64,000 nucleotides of DNA from Sphingomonadaceae bacterium 3R27E2-A (lineage in GTDB: Bacteria > Pseudomonadota > Alphaproteobacteria > Sphingomonadales > Sphingomonadaceae), in assembly GCA_005503165.1 (NCBI GenBank), contig SCNT01000010.1, forward strand, positions 1 through 64,000, written 5' to 3'. This document shows, piece by piece, positions 34,297 to 41,526 of this stretch. Made by a program: the position numbers and the translations under genes. Under the pieces are notes generated by a model, which was not told the DNA's origin, searched no databases, and saw nothing but the letters and a program-made list of their open reading frames with translations. The first letter of the stretch is position 1. Each line of letters begins with the position of its first letter.

Positions 34297-34680
34297 ATGC
34301 CCGCCACCCCGTCCCGCATTGCCTTCATCACGAAGCCGAGCCGCAACTTCATCGCCGGGCCCGACGTCGACGTCGAGGCGGCCTATGGTGAGCTTGCACG
34401 CGAGACCGATCCTGACGCCCCGGTCGAGACCTTCTTCGATAGCGGGGACGACGCACAGGCGATGGCCGACGAGCGCCTTGCCCTGCTCTCCCCGGAGCGC
34501 GGCCGCTATCAGGCGCAGCTCCCCGATGGCCTCAGCTTCGCTCTGGCGCTCGATTATTCACAGGCGACCCCGACCGGCACGGTGATCGACCTTGAACGGG
34601 ACACGAACAAACCGGCGCTCACCGGCGAATTGGGGATAGACCTTCGCCGCGGCGCCGCTTCCATCATGATGTGGGGCTGA
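34297..34680 (+). CDS. Late phage protein, unknown function
   Basis: A 127-residue protein, MPATPSRIAFITKPSRNFIA..., starting directly after the lipoprotein stop. FITKPSRNFIAGPDVDVE at the start, and a C-terminal half with alternating strands (FALALDYSQATPTGTVIDL). Probably a minor virion protein together with the next gene, since both lie after the lysis cassette but before the operon terminator. Confidence 0.55.
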   Translation: MPATPSRIAFITKPSRNFIAGPDVDVEAAYGELARETDPDAPVETFFDSGDDAQAMADERLALLSPERGRYQAQLPDGLSFALALDYSQATPTGTVIDLERDTNKPALTGELGIDLRRGAASIMMWG

Positions 34681-34681
34681 C

Positions 34682-35470
34682 ATGGCGATCGAGAAACCAA
34701 TCTTCTGCCTGCCGCTGGATCTCGGTACGATTGCGACGGGCAACGAGCGCACCGAGGCGCCGGCCGTCCACCTCAACCATCACGAATCGCCCGGCCTCGT
34801 CTGGCGCACGAACGGCAACGGCACGATCTGGGCGCGCGGGCAATTCGCCGCGTCTCAGGTGGTCAGCCTCTGCTCGGTCCTTGCGGCCAATGCACAGGCC
34901 GGGACGACCATCCGGCTGCGATTGGGCACGTCGCAGGCCCATGTCGACGGAACGGCGCCTTACGATAGCGGGGCAGTCACCTTCATCTCGCCCGCCACGA
35001 CCCGGGAAAGCGGGCTCTATCACAGCTATCTGAGCTTTGCGGCCCAGACTTGTACATGGTGGCGGATCGACATCGCGGGCCACACCGGCGATTTCGAGGC
35101 GATGGGCCTCGTTTTAGGGGCAGGTGTGCAGACCACCCGCTTCTATGATCGGGGCTGGGAGCTCGGCACGATCGACCTCGGATCGATCGACTTCGGCCGT
35201 TGGGGCGTCGCGCTCGAAACCGATGGCCTCGTCTGGCGCACGCTGACCTTCAAACTGTCGTGGGTGAGCGAGTCCGAGTTCGAGGCGAGCTTCCGCAAGA
35301 TCATGCTGCAAAGCCGCAGGGGGCCGGTCTTCTGCCTGTTCAACCCGGAAGCGGTCGCAGCGCGCCAGGAGCAATTCCATTTCGGGCGCTTCGGTCAGCC
35401 GCCTTTCGCGGCCAACAGCCGGAAGCCCGGCACCTTTGCGATGGAGTTCGCGATGCAATCGATGATCTGA
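34682..35470 (+). CDS. Late phage structural protein, unknown function
   Basis: A 262-residue, Trp/Phe-rich beta protein (TWWRIDIAGHTGDFEAMGLV; FGRFGQPPFAANSRKPGTFA). The start is one base after the previous stop. It looks like a virion surface or tail-associated protein; no family name can be given. Last gene of the late operon; a strong terminator follows 44 nt later. Confidence 0.6.
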   Translation: MAIEKPIFCLPLDLGTIATGNERTEAPAVHLNHHESPGLVWRTNGNGTIWARGQFAASQVVSLCSVLAANAQAGTTIRLRLGTSQAHVDGTAPYDSGAVTFISPATTRESGLYHSYLSFAAQTCTWWRIDIAGHTGDFEAMGLVLGAGVQTTRFYDRGWELGTIDLGSIDFGRWGVALETDGLVWRTLTFKLSWVSESEFEASFRKIMLQSRRGPVFCLFNPEAVAARQEQFHFGRFGQPPFAANSRKPGTFAMEFAMQSMI

Positions 35471-35513
35471 GGCGTATCGAAATCGCGCGGCTGTGGGACG
35501 GTCCAGCGCGAGG

Positions 35514-35550
35514 AACGGCGGGATGGGCTTCGGCCTGTCCCGCCGTTTTT
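35514..35550 (+). terminator. Rho-independent terminator of the late operon
   Basis: AACGGCGGGA / TCCCGCCGTT perfect 10-bp stem, loop containing a further GGC/GCC pairing, and five Ts (35546-35550). Confidence 0.9.
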
Positions 35551-35555
35551 GCGTT

Positions 35556-35768
35556 TCAGGGCTTGTGCATGCAGAACGACCGAGAGAGCAGGCTTTCAGC
35601 TTCCGCTGGCGTTATCTTGCTCTGATCCCGGCCGGTGGGGCTCGGCTTCCTGTCGCGTATCGCTTCCAGTTCACGAACCATATAATACGGCAGGGCTAAT
35701 GGCTGGGGCTTGTAAACGCCGGCCCCGAGCGCGGCAGCGCCGCTACGAAGTTTCCCGAATATGTCCAC
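35556..35768 (-). CDS. Small phage protein, unknown function
   Basis: A 70-residue protein from a GTG with GAGGAGG 7 nt upstream; another GTG two codons earlier overlaps the upstream stop. VDIFGKLRSGAAALGAGVYK, then a basic stretch and PAEAESLLSRSF. Last gene of the leftward accessory operon, ending only 5 nt from the late-operon terminator. Confidence 0.5.
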   Translation of the reverse strand: MDIFGKLRSGAAALGAGVYKPQPLALPYYMVRELEAIRDRKPSPTGRDQSKITPAEAESLLSRSFCMHKP

Positions 35769-35770
35769 AG

Positions 35771-36019
35771 TCACCCCTCCTCTATCGCTGCGTCGATCAT
35801 GGCCGAGTACACCCCGCCGATATCATCGGGATTGCATTGCCAGACGTTGCGCAGACCAATCTGGCGCGCATGGTCTGCATCGGGCTCGCGGATAGCCGAT
35901 AGCACTGCCCTCACCTCGGACACATAGTCCTGCCACAGCGGCTTCCCGTCCATGGTAGCGCCGGGAGGATTGCCGTCGAGTTCACATAGGGCACGCGCTG
36001 CCCGTTCGATCGGTGACAT
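35771..36019 (-). CDS. Small phage protein (IERAARALCELDG type)
   Basis: An 82-residue protein. The start is placed at MSPIERAARALCELDGN; from memory, short phage proteins beginning in this way and containing WQDYVSEVRAVLSAIREP are common in alphaproteobacterial phages. A 14-residue longer form from 36061 is open. Function unknown. Confidence 0.55.
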   Translation of the reverse strand: MSPIERAARALCELDGNPPGATMDGKPLWQDYVSEVRAVLSAIREPDADHARQIGLRNVWQCNPDDIGGVYSAMIDAAIEEG

Positions 36020-36091
36020 GGCGGCTATCCGTCCTTTCCTAATTCGTAAGTGAGAGCGCATAATCAGTGCCCATTATGCAGTTCGTGCCAG

Positions 36092-36778
36092 TCAGGCCAC
36101 GCCCGGCCGCTTCACCTTGAGCCACGCATCGGACCGGGCCCGCACATACGGGGCCTCTGCATCCTTGAGCATAAGCCCTTCGCCACCTGCTGCCCATACC
36201 CGAGCAGCCTCGTTGCGGACGTCATCGGCATCGAACACCCACTGGTCGGCAAGGACGGCGACAGGATCGACGCCATGGCCAGCGCCCCTGCTGCCCTCGG
36301 CCCACTCCCAATCTTCCGCATCGGGGGCTGTAGCGGCCACAGCGCGCGCCAGCGCAGCCTTCCGGGCATAGAGGGGCATATCGCACCGCCCACGCTCCCA
36401 ATCGGCCATAGGGACGGCATCGAAGGCAAAGAAGGTGCCGGCGTCCCCGAGGCGCCAGCCGCGGTCCTGATGCGCCTTGGTCGCCGCCAGCGTCCCGTCG
36501 ACCTGAAACTCGCCGTCGATCATGAACTCGCCACCCATCTCGGCTTCGACCTGGCGCAAGCGGGCAAGGATATGTGACGCACCCATGATAGGCAGGCCCC
36601 CGCGGGTCCAGAGACCGGGCTGGCCATCGAGGCCGCGGAAGTAGAGGCAGCGGTAACCATCGATCTTCTGCTCGGCCATGGCCCCGCCCTCGGGGAGGGC
36701 GCCAGCCCACCGCCCCGCCAGCTGGCAAAGCTCAAGCGGGCGTACCCGCACAGAGGAAGAGAGGGGCTGCATCAGCAT
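36092..36778 (-). CDS. Minimal ATP-dependent DNA ligase (nucleotidyltransferase domain only)
   Basis: A 228-residue protein with ligase motifs in order: QKIDG (motif I, K38 would carry AMP), WTRGG (Ia), FMIDGEF (III), FFAFDAV (IIIa), GGEGLMLKDA (IV) and WLKVKRP (V). It stops five residues after motif V, so the OB-fold domain with motif VI is absent, and nothing in the next 70 nt encodes it. No ribosome site was found for the chosen ATG. 224 nt upstream (36779-37002) hold no gene I can support. Confidence 0.75.
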   Translation of the reverse strand: MLMQPLSSSVRVRPLELCQLAGRWAGALPEGGAMAEQKIDGYRCLYFRGLDGQPGLWTRGGLPIMGASHILARLRQVEAEMGGEFMIDGEFQVDGTLAATKAHQDRGWRLGDAGTFFAFDAVPMADWERGRCDMPLYARKAALARAVAATAPDAEDWEWAEGSRGAGHGVDPVAVLADQWVFDADDVRNEAARVWAAGGEGLMLKDAEAPYVRARSDAWLKVKRPGVA

Positions 36779-37002
36779 GGGGCGGAAGATGATGGGAATG
36801 AGGGCGGTTTGCAAGCGAAATGCGACCGGAAAACCGCAGAAAACCGCGGGTCCTACCCCCGCGACCGGGATGGGGTATGCGCTGAGGGACCCCGATTTTG
36901 ACGCCGGCCCCCGGTCAGCGCGCATAGGTCAGTTAGAAGACCGAGTTCGAGCGCGATCCGGGGACGTCATCCCGGCATATTCGATGGTCGGTGGAGTGGT
37001 TT

Positions 37003-37224
37003 TCAGCGCTGGCGAGCGATAATGCTCAGAACATCCCATCCCTTCTGGGATATTTCGGCCAGCGGCTCATCGAGCGGCCCCGTCATGAGCCCGACCAGTT
37101 TGGACGCGCAGAGCCCTTCGTCGACATCCTCCCACGGCAACGCTTTCTGGGCCTGCGCGATGGCCTGTAGCCGGCGCTTCTGCTCGCCAGTGAGCGATCG
37201 TGCGGTCTTCTCGGGATCGAACAT
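37003..37224 (-). CDS. Small phage protein, unknown function
   Basis: A 73-residue helical protein, MFDPEKTARSLTGEQKRRLQ... A GTG three codons upstream overlaps the preceding stop (GTGA) and is an alternative start. Second half acidic and hydrophobic (EPLAEISQKGWDVLSIIARQ). No domain recognised. Confidence 0.5.
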   Translation of the reverse strand: MFDPEKTARSLTGEQKRRLQAIAQAQKALPWEDVDEGLCASKLVGLMTGPLDEPLAEISQKGWDVLSIIARQR

Positions 37225-37229
37225 GGCCC

Positions 37230-37658
37230 TCACCTATCCCGAGACCAGACGAGGCGCAAATCGGGCGGGGGCCTGACAGGAAGCTTGGGCTTCGGAGCGA
37301 TCCGCCGAGCATGCGCGTCGATCACCTGCCTCGCCGCGGCCTGGCCGATCGTGCCGCCCTTCGACCGCTTCCCGATCGAACGCATGCCGTGAAAGAAGGC
37401 CTCGACCAGCAGCGCCGGTGCATTGTGCGGTGTCTGGGGCCGGGATGCAGGGAAAAGCCTCACATGCTCGCTCGAGCGGCATTTGCGGCAAGGGAAGCGC
37501 GCGGCCGCGAGTTCGAGTTCCATCGGCCAGCCCCGCGCCTCGAACCGCTGCCACATGATGCTGTCGATCACCGCGCCCCGTGCGCAATCGAAGCACCAGG
37601 CGCGGATGTCATGCCCGCTTTCGTCCAGTTCTTTGAGGGTGATCGAATCGCGCGCCAT
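37230..37658 (-). CDS. Zinc-ribbon-like phage protein
   Basis: A 142-residue protein with two Cys pairs, CFDC and CRKC about 40 residues apart, likely binding one zinc. MARDSITLKELDESGHDIRA precedes them; a basic, Pro-rich C-terminus follows (RRIAPKPKLPVRPPPDLRL). A longer form from 37697 is open. Possibly a nucleic-acid-binding adaptor. Confidence 0.5.
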   Translation of the reverse strand: MARDSITLKELDESGHDIRAWCFDCARGAVIDSIMWQRFEARGWPMELELAAARFPCRKCRSSEHVRLFPASRPQTPHNAPALLVEAFFHGMRSIGKRSKGGTIGQAAARQVIDAHARRIAPKPKLPVRPPPDLRLVWSRDR

Positions 37659-37706
37659 CGGATAACGAGGCTGCGCATGTTCTGAATTTGTTCGCAAGCG
37701 ATTCGG

Positions 37707-37904
37707 TCAGTCGCGAATGTCGTTGAAGTTCCGCTCGGCATAGGGCTGGTCATGCTCTCCCCGTGCAAACAGGACGGTATCGCCAGGCATGATCTCGCGC
37801 CGCGCCCGCCGATCCCAGCCCATGTGGATGAAGTCCGGCAAGCCGAAGACCTTGACGGCCCGGCTATATTCGTCACCGCGGAACCAGACGAAGTGCAGCG
37901 CCAA
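37707..37904 (-). CDS. Small phage protein, unknown function (TTG start)
   Basis: A 65-residue protein, LHFVWFRGDEYSRAVKVFGL..., with AGGGG upstream of the TTG. Contains FIHMGWDRRARREIMPGDTV. Compact alpha-beta look, no known family. Confidence 0.5.
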   Translation of the reverse strand: MALHFVWFRGDEYSRAVKVFGLPDFIHMGWDRRARREIMPGDTVLFARGEHDQPYAERNFNDIRD

Positions 37905-37921
37905 GGCTCACCCCTTCTCCT

Positions 37922-38143
37922 TCATAAGAACGTCGCGGACTGCGAACTACGCCACAGCGAGATAAGCTGTCCATTCGTAAGCTCGGGGTGGCCCGGCACT
38001 TCCCAAAGCCCCATCATGTCGCTTGGGGTTGCTCCCAGCGCCTTCGCGGCCCGCACAAGGCTATCGGCGTACCGACGAGCCATCGCGACTTCACCGGCGC
38101 TGTACCTCGCCGCAATCGCTTCTGCGTCTACCTGGTCGGTCAT
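37922..38143 (-). CDS. Small phage protein, unknown function
   Basis: A 73-residue helical protein: VAMARRYADSLVRAAKALGA, then TPSDMMGLWEVPGHPELTNG, which could be a helix-turn-helix-like region. The start overlaps the stop of the preceding small gene by 4 nt. Confidence 0.5.
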   Translation of the reverse strand: MTDQVDAEAIAARYSAGEVAMARRYADSLVRAAKALGATPSDMMGLWEVPGHPELTNGQLISLWRSSQSATFL

Positions 38144-38295
38144 GGCTGCTCACCCTGCTTGACGATCTCTCGACAGGTGATGTCCACCATCTCCCGCATG
38201 AGCGGCGGATAGAGCCATGCCGCCAGCCTGACGAGGTTGTAGGCGATCCCGGCGCGAAGGTCGGTTCCGGTCTTGGCGATGGCGCTACGTAGCAT
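38140..38295 (-). CDS. Small phage protein, 51 residues
   Basis: MLRSAIAKTGTDLRAGIAYN..., with an amphipathic or membrane-skimming centre (NLVRLAAWLYPPLMREMVDI) and AAGGAAG upstream of ATG. It overlaps its upstream gene by 11 nt. Unknown function. Confidence 0.45.
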   Translation of the reverse strand: MLRSAIAKTGTDLRAGIAYNLVRLAAWLYPPLMREMVDITCREIVKQGEQP

Positions 38296-38584
38296 CCTGC
38301 TTCCTTCCTGCTGCACTGAGAACGGCCCTCTCCCGCGCGTCAGCCTCTGCCTTCGATAGCTTCCCCGCCGGCAGATAGAGCGCGTTCGAATCCATGATCG
38401 GCCCGTTCGCGATGCGCTTGAGCACGTCCGGCGTGAAGCGGTCGGGGTCGCTGCCATAGTCGTGCCGCACGATCGCTCGGCGGCCGACCTCCCCGGCATC
38501 CGAAGCGCACTGGCGGCACCATCTGACAGCGCCCCACATGCAGATATCGCCCTCGGTGGCGAGGCAGCGGTTGCAGAGGGTCAA
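38285..38584 (-). CDS. Zinc-binding phage protein (TTG start)
   Basis: A 99-residue protein. The TTG start overlaps the DUF1643 gene's TGA and has GGAGG 5 nt upstream. It begins LTLCNRCLATEGDICMWGAV and has CRQC ~20 residues later: a four-Cys zinc site. The C-terminus (MDSNALYLPAGKLSKAEADA) is helical. Function unknown. Confidence 0.5.
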   Translation of the reverse strand: MTLCNRCLATEGDICMWGAVRWCRQCASDAGEVGRRAIVRHDYGSDPDRFTPDVLKRIANGPIMDSNALYLPAGKLSKAEADARERAVLSAAGRKQDAT

Positions 38585-39147
38585 GCTGCCCTCCAAAGCA
38601 TCGGCTTCGCGAGCGGGTCGATCCGGTTCTTCCCGCGGGCCATGGGATGCGTTGGCGCCCCGCCCTTCGTCTCTCCCCAGCACCAGATATCGGGATAAGG
38701 CGCGACCCCGCTGAGAATCTCTTCGACGACGTGCTCGATCCAGTCCCAGTCCTGCGCGATACCGCCCCAGCAGGCGAACACCTGGTCGGCCGACTTCGCT
38801 GCCTCGACGACCGCTGGCAGATTGACGAAAAGCAGCTGGTCGCGAGCCTCCCAGTCGTTCGTCTCGTGCCAACGGGCGCGCTTCCGGCATTCGGCCGGGT
38901 CAGGCGTGACGAAGGGATACAGGTTCACCGCAACGAAGCTGCCGAAGCCATAATGCTGGCACCATCGAATCCACCATTTGATGGTCGGGTCGTCGGTCTG
39001 GCCGTCCCCGACCGACGGATTGTGCCCGACGATGCAGGCCCGCGGTCCCGGCGCCCATTTGCGCGTTAGGGCGATGCGATCGCCATGATGGAACACCGCC
39101 TCGCGTTGCATGACCGGGGCGCCGAGAAGGTCGAGCTGTTCGGTCAT
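38581..39147 (-). CDS. DUF1643-family protein
   Basis: A 188-residue protein with the DUF1643 landmarks ACIVGHNPSVGDGQTDDPTI (phage-type NPS...DxT), FVAVNLYPFVTPDPAE, VFACWGGIAQ. ATG has GGAGG upstream and overlaps the PP-loop gene's stop. The family has a uracil-glycosylase-like look and unproven function; it is frequent in phages and near DNA-modification genes. Adjacent to a PAPS-reductase-like gene here, so a nucleotide- or DNA-modifying role is possible (inference). Confidence 0.75.
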   Translation of the reverse strand: MTEQLDLLGAPVMQREAVFHHGDRIALTRKWAPGPRACIVGHNPSVGDGQTDDPTIKWWIRWCQHYGFGSFVAVNLYPFVTPDPAECRKRARWHETNDWEARDQLLFVNLPAVVEAAKSADQVFACWGGIAQDWDWIEHVVEEILSGVAPYPDIWCWGETKGGAPTHPMARGKNRIDPLAKPMLWRAA

Positions 39148-39932
39148 GCTGCCTCCGATTTGCAGTGGAAGCCGCAACCGCCGAAGTCGGCGCCACGAAC
39201 CTTGGTCGACTGGTCGGCGGGGATCTCGTCGAGGAAGCCGCGGATGTTGACGGTCTTGCCGGTCTCATCCTTTGTGCGCCCGAGGATGACCAGGCGAGCG
39301 CCGAAGCGTCGGCACTGGTCGGCCCGGCGCTCAAACACCTCGGGAAACTCCTTGCGGATCAGTGCCCAATAGTTCGGGCTGCTCGACTTCACGCAGCCGA
39401 TGCAGTTGCCGTTAGGAAAGCCGAGGTCATAGACGATCGGTCGCCGGATGCCGTGCTGGCGAAGCAGCGCGTGTGTGTCGCGCTTCTTCATCCCCATCTC
39501 GATCAGCGGCGCGCGCTGCTTCATGAAGGGGTAATCCGCGAGCATCCCGTCGAAGCGCTTGGCGTCGAGCTTGTCGGCCGTATAGCCCCAATGATGAAGG
39601 TCGCTTGGGCGCTCGAAAAGCTCGCGCGGATCGAACTTCATGTAGCCGGTGCAAGGCGCGCCGTTCATGCCCGATAGGTACTTCCTTCGCTCGAACACCT
39701 CGTCGATGTTCGCGAATTCCTCGCTGCGCAGGCGGACAATCTCCTTGCCGTACCATTGCTCGAGGTCGTTGACGAATCGGTGGCTATCTTCGTGCACGCT
39801 GGTTCCGAGGTCGCAATGCACGGGGATCGCGTCAGGATCGTCCATCAGAACCAGATGAGCCATGACTGCGCTGTTGACCCCATCGACCCACAGCAACCGT
39901 CGACCCTGCCCCCAATCCAGGTCGAGGGTCAT
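39144..39932 (-). CDS. PAPS-reductase-like PP-loop protein
   Basis: A 262-residue protein from ATG with GGAG 5 nt upstream. Family landmarks: PVHCDLGTSVHEDSHRFVND, RRKYLSGMNGAPCTGYMKFD, HHWGYTADKLDAKRFDGML, FPNGNCIGCVKSSSPNYW. The ATP-binding SGGxxS motif near the start is replaced by VDGVNS, and the C-terminal part ends FGGCGFHC. Phage members of this family have no proven reaction; they resemble enzymes that adenylate or reduce sulfur substrates (CysH, DndC). Cysteines in PCTG, CIGC and CGFHC could hold a metal or FeS centre. Confidence 0.75.
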   Translation of the reverse strand: MTLDLDWGQGRRLLWVDGVNSAVMAHLVLMDDPDAIPVHCDLGTSVHEDSHRFVNDLEQWYGKEIVRLRSEEFANIDEVFERRKYLSGMNGAPCTGYMKFDPRELFERPSDLHHWGYTADKLDAKRFDGMLADYPFMKQRAPLIEMGMKKRDTHALLRQHGIRRPIVYDLGFPNGNCIGCVKSSSPNYWALIRKEFPEVFERRADQCRRFGARLVILGRTKDETGKTVNIRGFLDEIPADQSTKVRGADFGGCGFHCKSEAA

Positions 39933-39949
39933 CTGGCTCCGCTCGCGGC

Positions 39950-40063
39950 TCACCGACCCCTCCCCCGCTTCCACCGCCGTCGATCCACCCGATACGAAAG
40001 CTCAGCCACAAGGCAGTAGGCCAGCAGCAGGGGGAGGTTGAGGACGGGGCGGAGGAACCTCAT
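39950..40063 (-). CDS. Small membrane peptide, 37 residues
   Basis: MRFLRPVLNLPLLLAYCLVA..., one hydrophobic segment followed by a strongly basic tail (RVDRRRWKRGRGR). ATGA overlap with the GIY-YIG gene's stop and GGAG 8 nt upstream. Unknown function. Confidence 0.5.
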   Translation of the reverse strand: MRFLRPVLNLPLLLAYCLVAELSYRVDRRRWKRGRGR

Positions 40064-40410
40064 CGGCCCGTCTCCGCCTGCAGGCGGCTTATCTCAGCCA
40101 GGACGTCCGGATGAGGCTCGAACCATTCTCCGTTCATGCGATGTCTGCCAAACTTCTCGTGATAATCGCGTTCGGTCGCCAGCGACCCTTCGACCATCGC
40201 GAGAATTCTCAGCTGGCACCAATGAGCAGTCTGAAGGATAGCCAGCCGTTCATGAGGCTGCGAGCTGAACCCTATCTTGACCGGCGTGCCTTCGCCGCCG
40301 ATGAAATAGACATAGGATTTGCCGTCCCGCTTGGCTTGTATATTGCGCGGTTCGATCGTCGCTTCGGGGAGCGTCGCGTGGTATCGGGCCCAAGCATCCG
40401 AGAGCGTCAT
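40060..40410 (-). CDS. GIY-YIG / T5orf172-domain protein
   Basis: A 116-residue protein with a very good GGAGGAG site. From residue ~32: SYVYFIGGEGTPVKIGFSSQ, RLAILQTAHWCQLRILAMVE, ERDYHEKFGRHRMNGEWFEP. This is the T5orf172 variant of the GIY-YIG nuclease fold (YVYFI...VKIG, Arg in RL, Glu in TERDYH). It may nick or cut DNA. First gene of the leftward operon, next to the attachment site. Confidence 0.8.
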   Translation of the reverse strand: MTLSDAWARYHATLPEATIEPRNIQAKRDGKSYVYFIGGEGTPVKIGFSSQPHERLAILQTAHWCQLRILAMVEGSLATERDYHEKFGRHRMNGEWFEPHPDVLAEISRLQAETGR

Positions 40411-40428
40411 ACGGCTCCTCCGAACGTC

Positions 40429-40449
40429 GCGGTAAAAGTGCGGTAAAAG
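40429..40449. promoter_or_regulatory. Direct repeat upstream of the leftward operon
   Basis: GCGGTAAAAG occurs at 40429-40438 and 40440-40449, 11 bp apart (one helical turn), 19 nt upstream of the first leftward gene. Likely operator half-sites; the binding protein is unknown. Confidence 0.4.
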
Positions 40450-40534
40450 CCGCCGCGAATCGAGGTTTGTTCCCCCGTCGTTCCGCTACTCGCGTCGGCA
40501 AAATTGTAGGATTTCTGCGCTTCGGCGCACTTTA

Positions 40535-40586
40535 CACTGTGTTGACATCGCAGGGGTCGCAAGTTCAATCCTTGCCACGCCCACCA
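40535..40586 (+). other. Right attachment site: 3' part of tRNA-Val(GAC)
   Basis: Contains the anticodon arm CTGTG-TTGACAT-CGCAG (anticodon GAC, one G-T pair), the T arm GCAAG-TTCAATC-CTTGC, and the acceptor 3' strand CACGCCC-A-CCA ending at 40586. Upstream bases do not form a D arm or a matching 5' acceptor, so this is a fragment, not a working gene. It should be repeated at the left end as part of the intact tRNA. Confidence 0.8.
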
Positions 40587-40588
40587 TT

Positions 40589-40625
40589 AAAAAGGCCGCT
40601 TACCCATTGGGTTGGCGGCCTTTTT
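40589..40625. terminator. tRNA-Val terminator, probably bidirectional
   Basis: AAAAAGGCCGC / GCGGCCTTTTT perfect 11-bp stem with CCC/GGG pairing inside the loop, ending in T5. It lies 2 nt after the tRNA CCA and also serves the leftward SDR gene, which ends at 40630. Confidence 0.88.
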
Positions 40626-40629
40626 ACGT

Positions 40630-41424
40630 TCAGGCCATGCCCTTCGACAGGTCGCCGCGCGAGGCGTCGCCGATCTGGCTGCCGCCGTCGCAATCGAGGA
40701 TCGAGCCGGTGATGTAACCCGCCGCCGGCGAGCACAGGAACACCGCCGATTCGGCGACCTCCTCGATCTCGCCCCAGCGCTTCATCGCGATGCGGTCGAA
40801 ATGCGACTGGCGCGTCGCGGCGTCGGGCGCGAGCCGCGCCATGCCCTCGGTCCCCGCGATCGGCCCCGGCGAGATGCCGTTGACGCGCACTTCGGGGCCC
40901 CATTCGAGCGCGAGCACGCGGATCAGCTGGTTGATCCCCGCCTTGGCGGCGCAGGCATGCGCCTGCAGCGCCGAGGCGTTGATCGCCTGCCCCGCGGTGA
41001 TAGCGATCAGCGACGCCCCCGGTCGATTGAGCAGGTCATGGCAGCCGCGGAAGACGTTGAAGGTGCCGTTGAGGTCGATGTCGACCACGGTGCGAAAGGC
41101 GTTCGCCGACATGCCGAGCACGGGGGCAAGGAAATTACCCGCCGCGCCCGAGACGACGATGTCCATCGGACCGAATTTATCGACCACCGCCTCCATCACC
41201 CCCCGAATCGCGGCATAGTCGCGCACGTCGCCCGACAGGCCGATGGCGTCATGGCTGATCTCGGCGGCGGCGCGCTGCGCCTTGTCGGGATCGCGCCCCG
41301 CGACCGCGACCCTGGCGCCGAGTTCGGCGAAGCGCTTCGCGATACCCAGGTTGATGCCGCTGGTGCCCCCGGCGACGAACGCCGTTTTACCGGCCAGCAG
41401 ATTGTCGCGAAACGCACTCGTCAT
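40630..41424 (-). CDS. SDR-family oxidoreductase, 2,4-dienoyl-CoA reductase-like
   Basis: A 264-residue short-chain dehydrogenase. Cofactor site near residues 17-26 (VAGGTSGINLG), IVVSGAAGNFL (~90-100), and PGPIAGTEG after the catalytic region. The usual YxxxK Tyr is absent: the region reads HACAAKAG, as in the dienoyl/trans-enoyl-CoA reductase (DECR/PECR) branch, which uses a different Tyr. Probably acts in fatty-acid beta-oxidation with NADPH. GGAGA lies upstream of ATG. Divergent from the hydrolase gene, with ~100 nt between. Confidence 0.8.
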   Translation of the reverse strand: MTSAFRDNLLAGKTAFVAGGTSGINLGIAKRFAELGARVAVAGRDPDKAQRAAAEISHDAIGLSGDVRDYAAIRGVMEAVVDKFGPMDIVVSGAAGNFLAPVLGMSANAFRTVVDIDLNGTFNVFRGCHDLLNRPGASLIAITAGQAINASALQAHACAAKAGINQLIRVLALEWGPEVRVNGISPGPIAGTEGMARLAPDAATRQSHFDRIAMKRWGEIEEVAESAVFLCSPAAGYITGSILDCDGGSQIGDASRGDLSKGMA

Positions 41425-41526
41425 GATCTTCTCCCCATTCGGCTTTCTCACATCCGCACCCGCATGGGGTTGACGGAATGGAATCGGTGGCCTTTTGAAA
41501 CGCGACAAGACAGCAAGGATCAGGAC

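Larger units (their letters stand above)
1..40586. mobile_element. Lambda-like prophage in tRNA-Val(GAC), left end outside window
   Basis: A continuous block of phage genes: early/replication, terminase, head, tail, lysis, and a leftward accessory operon. It ends exactly where a 3' tRNA fragment with CCA begins to match tRNA structure. Gene order in the late region follows lambda (terminase, W, B portal, C protease, scaffold, D, E, head-tail joining, tail tube, G/GT, tape measure). No integrase, excisionase or CI-like repressor is visible, so the element must continue left of position 1. The genes are mostly intact with translationally coupled overlaps, so the prophage does not look decayed; whether it can be induced cannot be told from this sequence. 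Confidence 0.95.

Noticed and set aside
40500-40586. Possible intact tRNA-Val gene
   Set aside because: No D arm and no 5' acceptor strand matching CACGCCC; only the 3' part is present.
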